Shown: positions 46,150-54,838 of the stretch, one piece after another
Position numbering within the stretch: the first letter of the stretch is position 1
How the letters are laid out: every line of letters starts with the position of its first letter
DNA from: Bacillaceae bacterium
GTDB lineage: Bacteria; Bacillota; Bacilli; JACDOE01
Direction: 5' to 3'
NCBI GenBank assembly: GCA_017656255.1
Contig: JACDOE010000011.1
Span: 1-64,000 of the forward strand
Length of the DNA: 64,000 bases
The notes under the pieces: model-generated
The model's database searches: none
What the model saw: the letters and a program-made list of their open reading frames with translations, nothing else
What the model was told of the DNA's origin: nothing
Position numbers and translations under genes: made by a program

Positions 46150-46887
46150 ATGGCCCGTGTCAGCGTGATTATCCCCACATACAACCGAGCCCGTTTTATT
46201 GAAGATGCCATTCAGAGCGTGCTCAATCAGACCTACAAAGACTATGAAATCATTGTCGTCGATGACGGGTCGACGGATGATACAAAGGATCGTGTCATAA
46301 AGTTTGGCGATAAGGTTCGCTACATTTATCAGGAAAATCAGGGGCCGAGCGCTGCCCGAAATACGGGGATTCGCTATGCCAGAGGGGAATACATCGCCTT
46401 TCTGGATTCAGATGACCGTTTTTTGCCCGACAAATTGAGAAAACAGATGAAATATATCAGACGTCATCCGACGTGTCGTTTTTTATACAGCTGGTTTTAT
46501 AAGATCAAGCTGAAAAAGCACCGGACGGTTAAAAAACTGATCAAGTCAAAGAAGTGTAAAGATCGGGAACAGCTGAGATACAGTCTGCTCACTCGGCAAT
46601 TCACCATACGCACATCGACGGTTCTGGTGAAAAAAAGTTGTTTTAAAAAGGTGGGAATGTTTAACGAAGATTATTTGTATTCGCAGGACTGGGATATGTG
46701 GCTGCGCCTGGCATCAAGATACAGCGCACACTGCCTCAAAGAACCTCTTGTGGAATATTTGAGTCACGGCAAGAACCGAAGCAGCCGCAAAGTGAGTGAT
46801 TATCATGACGAGATTATCCGGAACACGATGAATCTCTACGGGTGGGATAAAAAAGCCATTCAACAACTGAAAAAGAAGTATAAATGA
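46150..46887 (+). CDS. Family 2 glycosyltransferase, divergent paralogue
   Basis: A 245-residue GT2 enzyme. It has VSVIIPTYNRARFIEDAIQSVLNQT, VVDDGSTDDT, the DxD site AFLDSDDRFLP and the same TIRTSTV...YSQDWDMWLR block as its divergent neighbour. A basic middle loop (KLKKHRTVKKLIKSKKCKDRE) differs between the two. ATG at 46150 is chosen because GT2 homology starts there; the in-frame upstream stretch from 45898 has no similarity and lacks a start with a good site. It lies 23 bp before a GT4 gene. Confidence 0.9.
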   Translation: MARVSVIIPTYNRARFIEDAIQSVLNQTYKDYEIIVVDDGSTDDTKDRVIKFGDKVRYIYQENQGPSAARNTGIRYARGEYIAFLDSDDRFLPDKLRKQMKYIRRHPTCRFLYSWFYKIKLKKHRTVKKLIKSKKCKDREQLRYSLLTRQFTIRTSTVLVKKSCFKKVGMFNEDYLYSQDWDMWLRLASRYSAHCLKEPLVEYLSHGKNRSSRKVSDYHDEIIRNTMNLYGWDKKAIQQLKKKYK

Positions 46888-46910
46888 ACGGACGGGATGG
46901 AGGGAACAGG

Positions 46911-47969
46911 ATGAAAAAAGTGGCTCATTTAAAATACAGGCTGGAACACAGCCATTCCACGCCGCAAACCCGGGATGTCCCCGGCTATCGGCATATTCAA
47001 TTGTTTCGTTCACGCAGCAGAGTAAAAGACAAATCGTTGCTGGATAAACATGTCTTTTTTCTGGATGAAATGGCATCAAAACAGTTTTTTCTAAAGGAGC
47101 AACAGGTGGATCTGTTCCATGCCCACCACGGTAATCTGGGCGTTAGAATGAGACGAACCTGTAAAAAGGCGGAAATTCCGCTGGTCGTGAGCTTCAGAGG
47201 AAAAGATGCCACGGCTGCCAGGGGAAGTTACAAAAAGAAGTTACAGAAATTGTGGCGAGATGCCGCCTTGTTTTTGCCGGTCTGCCGTTTTCTCGGTGAA
47301 AAAATCAATGATCGCGGATGCCCCCCGGAAAAGATTCGCATCCTTTACGGCGGGGTTGATCTGGAACGCTTTATTTACCGCACTCCCCTTCCACAGGAGC
47401 AGGTGGAGATTCTGGCCATCGGCAGGCTGGTGGAAAAAAAGGGGCACCATGTCTTAATGGATGCTTTCGCAAGGATCAAAAACCGGTATCCCCACACCCG
47501 GCTGACGGTGATCGGAAAAGGAAAGAAAGAAATGAAGCAAGAACTGGAAAAACGGGCGCGGCTTCTTAATCTGGGAGATTCTTTTCGGCTGTTAACCGGG
47601 ATATCCCATACGGAGATCCCCCGATACCTGCATGAAGCCGACATTTTCTGTGCGCCCAGCCTCACCGGGAAGAACAGGGATATGGAAGGGATTCCGAATA
47701 CGTTAAAGGAAGCGATGGCGGTGGGGCTTCCGGTGATATCCACTTACCATGCCGGCATTCCCGAACTTGTTCGTAACCTGTATAACGGGGTTTTGGTCAG
47801 AGAAAATGATGTGGATGAACTGGCCGATGCCCTCCGGTTTTTACTTGAACACCGGGAAAAGTGGGATCTGCTGAGTCGTCATGCACGCCGGACAATTGAA
47901 AACAGTTTTAATCTGAAAAAACAGCTTCAGAAACAGAAGGAATATTATGATCTGATTTTGAATTCGTGA
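46911..47969 (+). CDS. Family 4 glycosyltransferase, colanic-acid type
   Basis: A 352-residue GT-B enzyme resembling WcaL/AmsK-like transferases. The N-terminal acceptor domain contains DLFHAHHGNLGVRM and VSFRGKDATAARGSYKK. The donor domain shows ILAIGRLVEKKGHHVLMDAFARI, HTEIPRYLHEADIFCAPSLTGKNRDMEGIPNTLKEAMAVGLPVIS. ATG at 46911 follows GGAGGGAACAGG. With the GT2 before it and the divergent minus-strand genes it forms a five-gene glycosylation island. Confidence 0.92.
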   Translation: MKKVAHLKYRLEHSHSTPQTRDVPGYRHIQLFRSRSRVKDKSLLDKHVFFLDEMASKQFFLKEQQVDLFHAHHGNLGVRMRRTCKKAEIPLVVSFRGKDATAARGSYKKKLQKLWRDAALFLPVCRFLGEKINDRGCPPEKIRILYGGVDLERFIYRTPLPQEQVEILAIGRLVEKKGHHVLMDAFARIKNRYPHTRLTVIGKGKKEMKQELEKRARLLNLGDSFRLLTGISHTEIPRYLHEADIFCAPSLTGKNRDMEGIPNTLKEAMAVGLPVISTYHAGIPELVRNLYNGVLVRENDVDELADALRFLLEHREKWDLLSRHARRTIENSFNLKKQLQKQKEYYDLILNS

Positions 47970-48020
47970 GTAATGTAATCGTCGGCAGGTGAAACGTCCC
48001 CGATGATAGCCGTACACGAT

Positions 48021-48052
48021 GAAATAGCGGAAAATCGTTCCGCTATTTTTTG
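48021..48052 (+). terminator. Terminator/hairpin after the glycosyltransferase genes
   Basis: AAATAGCGGAA / TTCCGCTATTT with a short loop, followed by T residues. It belongs to the dispersed GCGGAA/TTCCGC hairpin family. Confidence 0.8.
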
Positions 48053-48114
48053 ATGATTTGACACCCTGACTTTAAAATGGAACCATAGTCTTATCAGAGA
48101 AGGAGGGGTTCAGG

Positions 48115-48516
48115 ATGTTACATACGTTTACACTTCAGACCTCAGTGCGGGACGACATGATCGACATTACACGAGAAGTGGAAAAGATCGTTGAAAAAGA
48201 GGGGGTACAGGAAGGCACGGTGGTCGTCTATTGCCCTCATACCACGGCCGGTATTACCATCAATGAAAATGCTGATCCGGATGTCAAGCACGATATGTTA
48301 ATGCGTCTGGATGAAGTTTATCCCTGGACGCATGCCAAATACCGGCACATGGAAGGAAACTCCGCTTCCCATCTGAAGGCCAGTACGGTGGGGGCTTCCC
48401 AGCATGTGATCATCCACCGGGGAAAACTGGTGCTGGGCCGCTGGCAGGGCATTTATTTCTGTGAGTTTGACGGGCCGAGACAGCGGACGTTTTATGTGAA
48501 AGTGATGGAGGGATGA
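48115..48516 (+). CDS. YjbQ-family secondary thiamine-phosphate synthase-like protein
   Basis: A 133-residue single-domain protein of the UPF0047/YjbQ family. It carries the active-site phrases [27 protein letters not shown] and [34 protein letters not shown]. Several members show thiamine-phosphate synthase activity, though the in vivo role is uncertain. The ATG follows AAGGAGGGGTTC. It ends convergently 21 bp before an SDR gene. Confidence 0.9.
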   Translation: MLHTFTLQTSVRDDMIDITREVEKIVEKEGVQEGTVVVYCPHTTAGITINENADPDVKHDMLMRLDEVYPWTHAKYRHMEGNSASHLKASTVGASQHVIIHRGKLVLGRWQGIYFCEFDGPRQRTFYVKVMEG

Positions 48517-48537
48517 TCGAGGCATCTACCACCTGGT

Positions 48538-49362
48538 TCACAGATTGCGAAAAGGGGTTTTCAACAGTTGCCGGCATTTTTCCGTATTTAATGAAGTATC
48601 CAGGGGAATCCCTTTTTGGCGTGCTTCCTCAGGTGAAAGCACGGTTTCGCGTATCAAAGTATGGTCCAGATCAAGGGCCGTTGCCATTTTCTTATGGAAG
48701 GAATAATAGCTCTCTTTCCGTGATGGACCGACATGCAACGTGCCAGTAAAACGGGTTGTCTTCAACGCCAGCACTGCTTCGGCCAGATCTTCCACCCTGA
48801 CAAACGTTTTATACAGATTGCCGGCCCGGGGGAAGGGGGTACGGGAGGCCAGCCGGTTGATCATATCGGCGGTCCGTTTGTCCCACCTGCCGTCCGTTCC
48901 CTTCCCGTAGAGGGGACCGGTGCGGATGATGACGTGGTTGGGATGGGTACGCCGGATCATTTTTTCTCCGTTCAGTTTGGCATTCGTGTATGCGGCCAGT
49001 GGATTTTGCTCGGGAAGGTATACGGTGGGATCATCTTCCTTATAACCACCCCGCTCTCCCGTGAAAACCCCATCGGTTGAGAGATAAATCAACCGGGTGT
49101 CAGAGGTGATTTCGCGAAGCAGGGCAGATAATCCGTTCGCAATCAGATGTGGTTCCCGGGTTCCGTCCATTAACGACCAGATAATGACTGAAGGCGCGAT
49201 GTCCCGGATCAAAGCAGAAATCGCTGAAGCCTCTGTCGCATCGATTGGTATTAATTCCGCATGGTTCGAGCGAGTTCGACAGGTGCCTGTCACCTCGCTT
49301 TTACATCGCTGAAAAAGATGGGAGCCTAAAAAACCACTGGCTCCGAGTATGAGGGTGTGCAT
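48538..49362 (-). CDS. NAD-dependent epimerase / dTDP-4-dehydrorhamnose reductase-like SDR
   Basis: A 274-residue extended short-chain dehydrogenase. The Rossmann motif LILGASGFLGSHLF, the LIYLSTDGVFTGE segment and the catalytic YTNAK (YxxxK) resemble RfbD-type dTDP-sugar reductases. No other rhamnose-pathway genes are beside it, so the substrate is unsure; the nearby glycosyltransferase island may use its product. A 16-base segment near its 5' end (49285-49300) repeats at 151-166. The ATG is behind AAGGAGG. Confidence 0.82.
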   Translation of the reverse strand: MHTLILGASGFLGSHLFQRCKSEVTGTCRTRSNHAELIPIDATEASAISALIRDIAPSVIIWSLMDGTREPHLIANGLSALLREITSDTRLIYLSTDGVFTGERGGYKEDDPTVYLPEQNPLAAYTNAKLNGEKMIRRTHPNHVIIRTGPLYGKGTDGRWDKRTADMINRLASRTPFPRAGNLYKTFVRVEDLAEAVLALKTTRFTGTLHVGPSRKESYYSFHKKMATALDLDHTLIRETVLSPEEARQKGIPLDTSLNTEKCRQLLKTPFRNL

Positions 49363-49380
49363 GTTACGATAACCTCCTTG

Positions 49381-50514
49381 TTACAGGATAAATCCGGCCC
49401 ATACCAGTGCGAGGGTCACAGCAGCCGGGAGCGTTGCGATCATGATCGCCCTATTCCACGCCCGCTTCCGGTCGGATGGTAAAAACGGAAACAAGCGAAT
49501 TGTCGAAGATTGTAAAAAGGATCGCCAGTATGTATGAATCATATAAATCCACATGCCCAGGCCCGCTACCAGCATAAGACCTGTAAGCCCAGGGGGAACA
49601 ACAATTGCGGCATAGAGGGTGATGCCCAGAATCTGAGCCAGATAAAACAATTTCTTTCCATTGCGCACCTGTGATTTTATAAATGCTTCCGCCAGGCCAT
49701 TGTATGGATTTCGGTTGCGGAACAACCGGCCGGATTTTGGGAAAATCAGGGGCGATTTTCTGATAGTTTCGGCAGACGAGGTTTTCATTCCTGCTACACC
49801 GAGAATCAGAGAACTGTATTTGGTACGGTGCCTTCTTTCCAGTTGCTGATCATAGGAAAAGGCATGGAGATGGGATCGCCACTGGAACATTCCCGGCAAT
49901 GCCATCCCTCCTGCCAGCGTAAACATTGTCATCCATACAAAGGCGTTCAGACTCAGATGGATCACGGCAAAAAAGACAGCGAACATGACCGCATATACCG
50001 GCCCTTTTTTCCACAGTGAATAACGGCGAATCTCCAGCCACTCTCCGACGAATAAAAATAGAAATTTGCTCATTGAGGCAAAAATAATGAAAGCGGCGGC
50101 ATGAATCGGTCCGAGTTCAAAATGATACAAAAGAAAAGGCATCAGAAGTATCACAAATAACAGGGTTCCCAGGAAATGAACCCCCATGGAATAGAGCAGC
50201 CCCCTTTTTCTGATGGCGCTAAACCATTCCGGCCGGGACAGGAAGACAAGCAGATCCCCTTCCTGGATAAACAGGCGAAGGTTTCCCGATACAAAAAAGA
50301 GAAGGAGTACCGGGATCACAGCATCAGCCGGCAATATGCCCATCCAGGCGGGGATCGTTTGCCACAACGATATGTAAAAGTAGAGAAAAACGGTGACAAT
50401 GGGCAGGACCACATAAAGGGCAACGGTCCAATCGACCGCCGTTCTCCAGACGGATATCTGATATCGCCACTCCCTCTTCACGCGATCAATAAACAACTGA
50501 TTACAGGTCATCAT
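49381..50514 (-). CDS. ecsB: ABC transporter permease EcsB
   Basis: A 377-residue membrane protein with about eight hydrophobic segments and an EcsB-like loop (FLSRPEWFSAIRKRGLLYSMG). EcsAB in Bacillus affects protein secretion, competence, sporulation and site-2 protease activity; its cargo remains unclear. It overlaps ecsA by 4 bp, with the pair transcribed on the minus strand. The C-terminal half varies more than the first. Confidence 0.9.
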   Translation of the reverse strand: MMTCNQLFIDRVKREWRYQISVWRTAVDWTVALYVVLPIVTVFLYFYISLWQTIPAWMGILPADAVIPVLLLFFVSGNLRLFIQEGDLLVFLSRPEWFSAIRKRGLLYSMGVHFLGTLLFVILLMPFLLYHFELGPIHAAAFIIFASMSKFLFLFVGEWLEIRRYSLWKKGPVYAVMFAVFFAVIHLSLNAFVWMTMFTLAGGMALPGMFQWRSHLHAFSYDQQLERRHRTKYSSLILGVAGMKTSSAETIRKSPLIFPKSGRLFRNRNPYNGLAEAFIKSQVRNGKKLFYLAQILGITLYAAIVVPPGLTGLMLVAGLGMWIYMIHTYWRSFLQSSTIRLFPFLPSDRKRAWNRAIMIATLPAAVTLALVWAGFIL

Positions 50515-51221
50515 ATGGACCGCTCCAGCAAGCGATGATAAATGTCGGTCAGGGAACCTTCCGCCAGACCGCTCTGCAACCTTAATTCTTCAAGGGTGCC
50601 GTCCGCGATCAGACGCCCCCGGTCGATTACCAGCAGGCGATCGCACAATTTTTCTGCCGTATCCAGTACATGCGTGGAAAGCAGAATGCCGGCACCGTGA
50701 TCGCGCTCCTGCTCCAGTCGTTGTATCAGGATACGGGTTGCTTTCGGATCAAGTCCGATAAAGGGCTCATCCACCACATAAAGCGCCGGTCGGATGAGGA
50801 ATGCGATCACCAACATCATTTTTTGTTGCATCCCCTTGGAAAAAGACGAGGGAAGACGGTGCTTCTTATCCTGCAAATCAAACAAAAGCAGGAGCCTGTC
50901 CGCATTTTGACGAAATTGTTCCTGTTCCAACTGATAGACGGATGCGGCGAGTTCCAGATGCTCCCACAGCGTCAAATCTTCCAGATAGATCGGTTGTTCC
51001 GGGACATAGGCGAGCGTCTCCTGTTTGCCTTGAAATGAAACATCTCCTTCCAAATAATCAATCACATTCAGGATAGATTTGATCAGGGTGCTTTTTCCGG
51101 CACCGTTGGCGCCGATTAGGCCGACGATTTCCCCGGGGCGGATGGCGAAACGAATGTCCCGAATCACAGGGGAAGACGTATCATATCCTGCCTGTTTGAT
51201 ATGTACACGAAGTTGTTCCAT
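50511..51221 (-). CDS. ecsA: ABC transporter ATPase EcsA
   Basis: A 236-residue ABC ATPase with Walker A GANGAGKST near 37-45, the signature SSFSKGMQQKMMLVIAFL, Walker B LYVVDEPFIGLDP and the H-loop ILLSTHVLDTAEKL. The length and order with ecsB match the ecsAB operon of Bacillales. ATG behind AGGTGGAAAT. It is divergent from the ecsC-family gene. Confidence 0.93.
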   Translation of the reverse strand: MEQLRVHIKQAGYDTSSPVIRDIRFAIRPGEIVGLIGANGAGKSTLIKSILNVIDYLEGDVSFQGKQETLAYVPEQPIYLEDLTLWEHLELAASVYQLEQEQFRQNADRLLLLFDLQDKKHRLPSSFSKGMQQKMMLVIAFLIRPALYVVDEPFIGLDPKATRILIQRLEQERDHGAGILLSTHVLDTAEKLCDRLLVIDRGRLIADGTLEELRLQSGLAEGSLTDIYHRLLERSI

Positions 51222-51348
51222 ATTTCCACCTCACCTGTTTATACGAAATATGATAGATAAAGTTTCATTTCCCTATCATTCGTGAAACCGGTCACGCCAC
51301 CGGAACGTATGAAATACAAAAATGCTACAGTGAAAGGCGGTACCACAC

Positions 51349-52125
51349 GTGAAACTGAGCCACTATGAACAACACATATACCAAAAACTGATCCGGTGGG
51401 AGAGAGAACAGACGGAAGGCTCTCCGGGCCTCTTGAACCGATGGTCGATGAAATGGCAAAAGAAGATTGACTCACTCGTCCCCGACGTCATTCACCAGAA
51501 ACTGAGCCGGGCCCTGGAAGGAGCGGTCAAAGCCCTGGTCAACGGTGTCTCTCTGATCAAAAAGAGGGGCGTCCGTCTGAATCGCTCCCTGCTTCTGGAA
51601 GAAAAGGATCGCCAGGCGAAAAAAGTAATCGAGCGCTACAAAAAATGGGCGATGGGGGAAGGAGCCGGTACCGGTATGGGCGGCTTCGTCCTGTCTGCCG
51701 TTGATTTTCCGGCTCTGATCGGCATCAAATTCAAGATGCTGCAGGAATTGTCCGCCGTCTACGGCTATGATCTGGAAGAGAAAAAAGAGCGCCTGTTTGT
51801 GATTAAAGTGTTTCAACTGGCCTATGCCGGAGAAGAGAATCGCCGAAACATCTACCGGGAATTAAAAAACTGGCACCGGGTCGGGCTTAAACAGCAAAAA
51901 ACGCTGGAATCGATGATGGACTGGCGATCATTTTATGAGGAATACCGCGGCAGTCTGGAATGGCGCAAATTATTGCAGGTGATTCCCGGAATGGGGGCCG
52001 TGGTAGGTGCCATCGCCAATCGTTCCATCGTGGATGATCTGGGAGAGACGGCGCTGCAGGTCTATCGCCTTCGCCATTTTCAGGATCGTTACGGGCTTTT
52101 TCTTGACGAAGATGCTCCCAAATAA
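51349..52125 (+). CDS. EcsC-family protein
   Basis: A 258-residue protein of the EcsC family. It has a basic N-terminus, a glycine-rich hydrophobic stretch near 103-125 (GEGAGTGMGGFVLSAVDFPALIGIKF) and a second near 205-222 (LLQVIPGMGAVVGAIANRSIVDDLG). EcsC follows ecsAB in B. subtilis; here it is transcribed divergently from ecsAB with about 127 bp between. Its function is unknown. It starts with GTG behind GAAAGGCGG. Confidence 0.87.
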   Translation: MKLSHYEQHIYQKLIRWEREQTEGSPGLLNRWSMKWQKKIDSLVPDVIHQKLSRALEGAVKALVNGVSLIKKRGVRLNRSLLLEEKDRQAKKVIERYKKWAMGEGAGTGMGGFVLSAVDFPALIGIKFKMLQELSAVYGYDLEEKKERLFVIKVFQLAYAGEENRRNIYRELKNWHRVGLKQQKTLESMMDWRSFYEEYRGSLEWRKLLQVIPGMGAVVGAIANRSIVDDLGETALQVYRLRHFQDRYGLFLDEDAPK

Positions 52126-52203
52126 TATTGTTCATTTCTGGAACTTTTGGGGCGCCTTGCACGTTATAAATCATAGAGGGTTTACATAAGAGGGGGAGAA
52201 AGT

Positions 52204-53118
52204 ATGATGGTTCACAGATTGACAATCCTGACACTACTAGTAGTTGTTGCAATGCTTGTCACAACGGCATGCAGTGACAGTCCCGCAACGGGCCCATCAA
52301 CAGAAAATCCGGATGAGGAGCAGACAGAGAATCAGACAGCCAGTGTTGAGCGTGGCGATCCGGACAAAGATGATGATCAAACGGCGAATGAACCGCCTGT
52401 CGGAGAGGACGGGCCCCCCGATCGGGCTGATCAGGTTTTAATAGATGCTGCTTTTGTGAAAGAGTACCTGAAACGCGGCGATACAACGGAGAAAGTTCAG
52501 CAGTTGCTCGGTCATGACTATATCAAGGTCCAGTCTGCTCTTGACGGACGGAATATGTGGCGTTATGATTTCCCGGCTTATCCTGGTTACCATTTTGAGG
52601 CAGTTGGAAATATGGACGATGTCGATGTGGAAGGGCTCCGCACGGGAAAAATGCGGATGCAGCTTTTCATCAGCTGGGATGAACAGGATCAGGTCTACGA
52701 CTACAGCGTATTTTACAGGGATGAGGATGGTTCGGTTAAAGGCTACTACAGGTTGTCCACCGGTGAGGAAAAAGTGGATGTGCTGACACCGCCTGCTGGC
52801 AATGTGGCGACATCCCGGGAATGGATTGAAGTCGAATTAAACGAGGAATCGCTTGAGGTTTTGCAAGAAGAAGTGGACCAGGGGCATAAACCGGGCAATC
52901 TGGATCCCGAACATGTAGCTTATGAATTTATTAATCGGGAAGGCGTGATCGAGGAACTGAACCGCCCGCTGGATAGTTCCGTGGCAAAGGGTGACGAAGA
53001 ATCGGTGGTTACACTAACAGTGGAAAACGGCAAAACCATATTCATCAAACTGATCCAGCCGGTCAAAAAAGGCACCGGCGGGATCTGGGCGGTGAAGGAA
53101 TATCGGATCATGCATTGA
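52204..53118 (+). CDS. Hypothetical lipoprotein with acidic spacer
   Basis: A 304-residue exported lipoprotein with a lipobox ending in C23 (LVTTAC) and a long low-complexity acidic stretch (about 25-75, rich in D, E, P, N and Q). The C-terminal half has two mixed alpha/beta parts. One reads FVKEYLKRGDTTEKVQQLLG, then DGRNMWRYDFPAYPGYHFE, resembling small copies of an SmpA/OmlA-like fold. I cannot name a family. It ends convergently before a broken GNAT gene. Two ATGs are adjacent, the first behind GGGGGAGAAAGT. Confidence 0.7.
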   Translation: MMVHRLTILTLLVVVAMLVTTACSDSPATGPSTENPDEEQTENQTASVERGDPDKDDDQTANEPPVGEDGPPDRADQVLIDAAFVKEYLKRGDTTEKVQQLLGHDYIKVQSALDGRNMWRYDFPAYPGYHFEAVGNMDDVDVEGLRTGKMRMQLFISWDEQDQVYDYSVFYRDEDGSVKGYYRLSTGEEKVDVLTPPAGNVATSREWIEVELNEESLEVLQEEVDQGHKPGNLDPEHVAYEFINREGVIEELNRPLDSSVAKGDEESVVTLTVENGKTIFIKLIQPVKKGTGGIWAVKEYRIMH

Positions 53119-53152
53119 TCTTTGTCAGTTATGACGTCAGGTCGTGTGCAAC

Positions 53153-53639
53153 CTATTCCAGGTGTTTGACAAACCGGACCCGGTAGCTGTTCTCGTGGTC
53201 TCCCGGTGAAACCGGTTCCGTCGATCTCCTCAACACCCGGTTCAATCTCAAACCCCATCCGGGTGTGAAAGGCGATCGATTTTCTATTGGTCGGGGATGT
53301 GATGCAACGGACGGTATGACATCCTTTATCCTTTACAGCCTGAAAAAAACAGCTGTAAAGTTCAGATGCCAGCCCCTGCTTACGATAGTCGGGATGAATG
53401 CCGATCATGTGGATGTAGGCTTCTCCTCTGCGGGACTGGGACAAAAACCCGATCAGGAACCCGGCCAGGTTCCCGTTATGCTCGGCAACGTAGCTGGTAT
53501 TCTGAAAATGTTCAAAGAAAAGGCCTGGCAGAAGATAAGTCAGATCGCGTCCGTCCCACCAGTCTTTCATCACAGATCGGACCCGTTGGCTATCTGTTTC
53601 CTCAATATGCCGGAAATAAATCGCTTCGATCACATCCAA
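53153..53639 (-). pseudogene. GNAT acetyltransferase, frameshifted near its end
   Basis: A GNAT acetyltransferase (about 161 residues) whose reading frame is intact to residue 139 or so (RHIEETDSQRVRSVMKDWWDGRDL, IGIHPDYRKQGLASELY acetyl-CoA loop). It then shifts. Around 53217-53222 the frame must change by one to read VSPGDHENSYRVRFVKHLE before a stop at 53153, which gives the normal ending RVRFVKHL of this family. Without the shift the frame runs into 80 residues of unrelated antisense. It is a recent inactivation, an assembly error, or rarely programmed; I cannot choose. Confidence 0.75.
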
Positions 53640-53663
53640 AACCTCACTTCATTTTTCAATTGT

Positions 53664-53700
53664 AAAAAAGGACGCCCCGCAATTTCGGGGACGCCCCTGT
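53664..53700 (-). terminator. Terminator of the AcuI-type reductase gene
   Basis: On the minus strand GGGGCGTCCCCG and CGGGGCGTCC form a GC-rich stem followed by T residues, directly beyond the stop. Confidence 0.85.
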
Positions 53701-53701
53701 G

Positions 53702-54697
53702 TTATCCCAATTTTACAATGGTTCTGCCGCGAATCTGTCCTTTAAGGATCGATGCCAGAGTATCGGGTAGTTCATCGAGGGTGACTTCATGGCTGATATC
53801 GTCCAGTAACCGTGCCGGCTTCCAGTCGGAAGCGAGGCGATCCCAGATTTCCAGCCGCTCTTCCATCGGACAGTAAACGGAATCGATCCCCAATAGATTA
53901 ACGCCGCGCAGGATAAACGGAAAGACGGTCGTATTCAGTTTGGGACCGCCGGTAAGTCCGCTCACGGCAACGGAACCGCCGTATTTGGTTGTCGCCAGCA
54001 GGTAAGCCAGGGTTTTGCCGCCGACAGGATCCACCGCACCTGCCCAGAGCTGTTTCTGCAACGGTTTTCCGGTCTGGTCGGTGACATCCTCCCGGCTGAG
54101 GATTTCCCTGGCGCCAAGACTGCGCAGGTAATCATGTTCCGACTCTTTTCCTGTACTGGCCGCCACATGATAGCCTTCTCCGGCCAGAATGGAGACCGCC
54201 GTGCTGCCCACACCGCCGGTGGCACCGGTGACGATCACCGTTCCTTTGTCAGGGTTCAACCCGTGATCTTCCAGATGTTTAACGGAAAGGGCCGCTGTAA
54301 ATCCGGCAGTTCCAATGGCCATCGCTTCTTTTAGAGTCAGTCCTTTCGGCAACGGGACGATCCAGTCTGCCGGAACGCGGGCATACTGGCTGAATCCGCC
54401 GAAGTGGGAGACCCCCAGTTCATATCCGGTGATCAGCACCTCGTCCCCTTCTTTAAATCGGCTGTTCTTTGAATCGACGACAGTCCCGGCCAGATCGATA
54501 CCGGGGATAAACGGATAGTTGCGTACGATACCGCCATTGGGTACGGTAGCCAGTCCATCTTTATAATTGACGCTGGAATAGGCGACACGAATGGTTACGT
54601 CTCCTCCCGGCAGATCGTCCATTGTTTTTGGCTCAATGTTGACCGACACCTGCTCGTCTCCTGTTTTGTTCACCACTAATGCACGAAACTCAGTCAT
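53702..54697 (-). CDS. Acrylyl-CoA reductase / quinone oxidoreductase (YhdH/AcuI-like)
   Basis: A 331-residue medium-chain reductase. The N-terminal GroES-like part (SVNYKDGLATVPNGGIVRNYPFIPGIDLAGTV) and Rossmann motif VTGATGGVGSTAVSILAGEGYHVAASTGK fit the YhdH/AcuI subgroup, which reduces acrylyl-CoA or other alpha,beta-unsaturated carbonyls with NADPH. No zinc site is present. ATG at 54697 is chosen because GGAGGCGGAG lies upstream. It is followed by its own terminator. Confidence 0.9.
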   Translation of the reverse strand: MTEFRALVVNKTGDEQVSVNIEPKTMDDLPGGDVTIRVAYSSVNYKDGLATVPNGGIVRNYPFIPGIDLAGTVVDSKNSRFKEGDEVLITGYELGVSHFGGFSQYARVPADWIVPLPKGLTLKEAMAIGTAGFTAALSVKHLEDHGLNPDKGTVIVTGATGGVGSTAVSILAGEGYHVAASTGKESEHDYLRSLGAREILSREDVTDQTGKPLQKQLWAGAVDPVGGKTLAYLLATTKYGGSVAVSGLTGGPKLNTTVFPFILRGVNLLGIDSVYCPMEERLEIWDRLASDWKPARLLDDISHEVTLDELPDTLASILKGQIRGRTIVKLG

Positions 54698-54838
54698 TTC
54701 TCCGCCTCCTCTTCGCTCCGTATGTATGTTGTTTAAAATTTTAGAAATTTCAAACCCGCATAAGTCTATGATAATGGAACAGGCCCGCGGGTTCAATGCG
54801 AAAAAAATAATTCGTATGCCAGTATGTTTCGTCCGGGA

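Noticed and set aside
52920-53152. C-terminal tail of the GNAT reading frame overlapping the lipoprotein
   Set aside because: It is antisense to the lipoprotein gene; the natural GNAT ending is found in another frame and stops at 53153.
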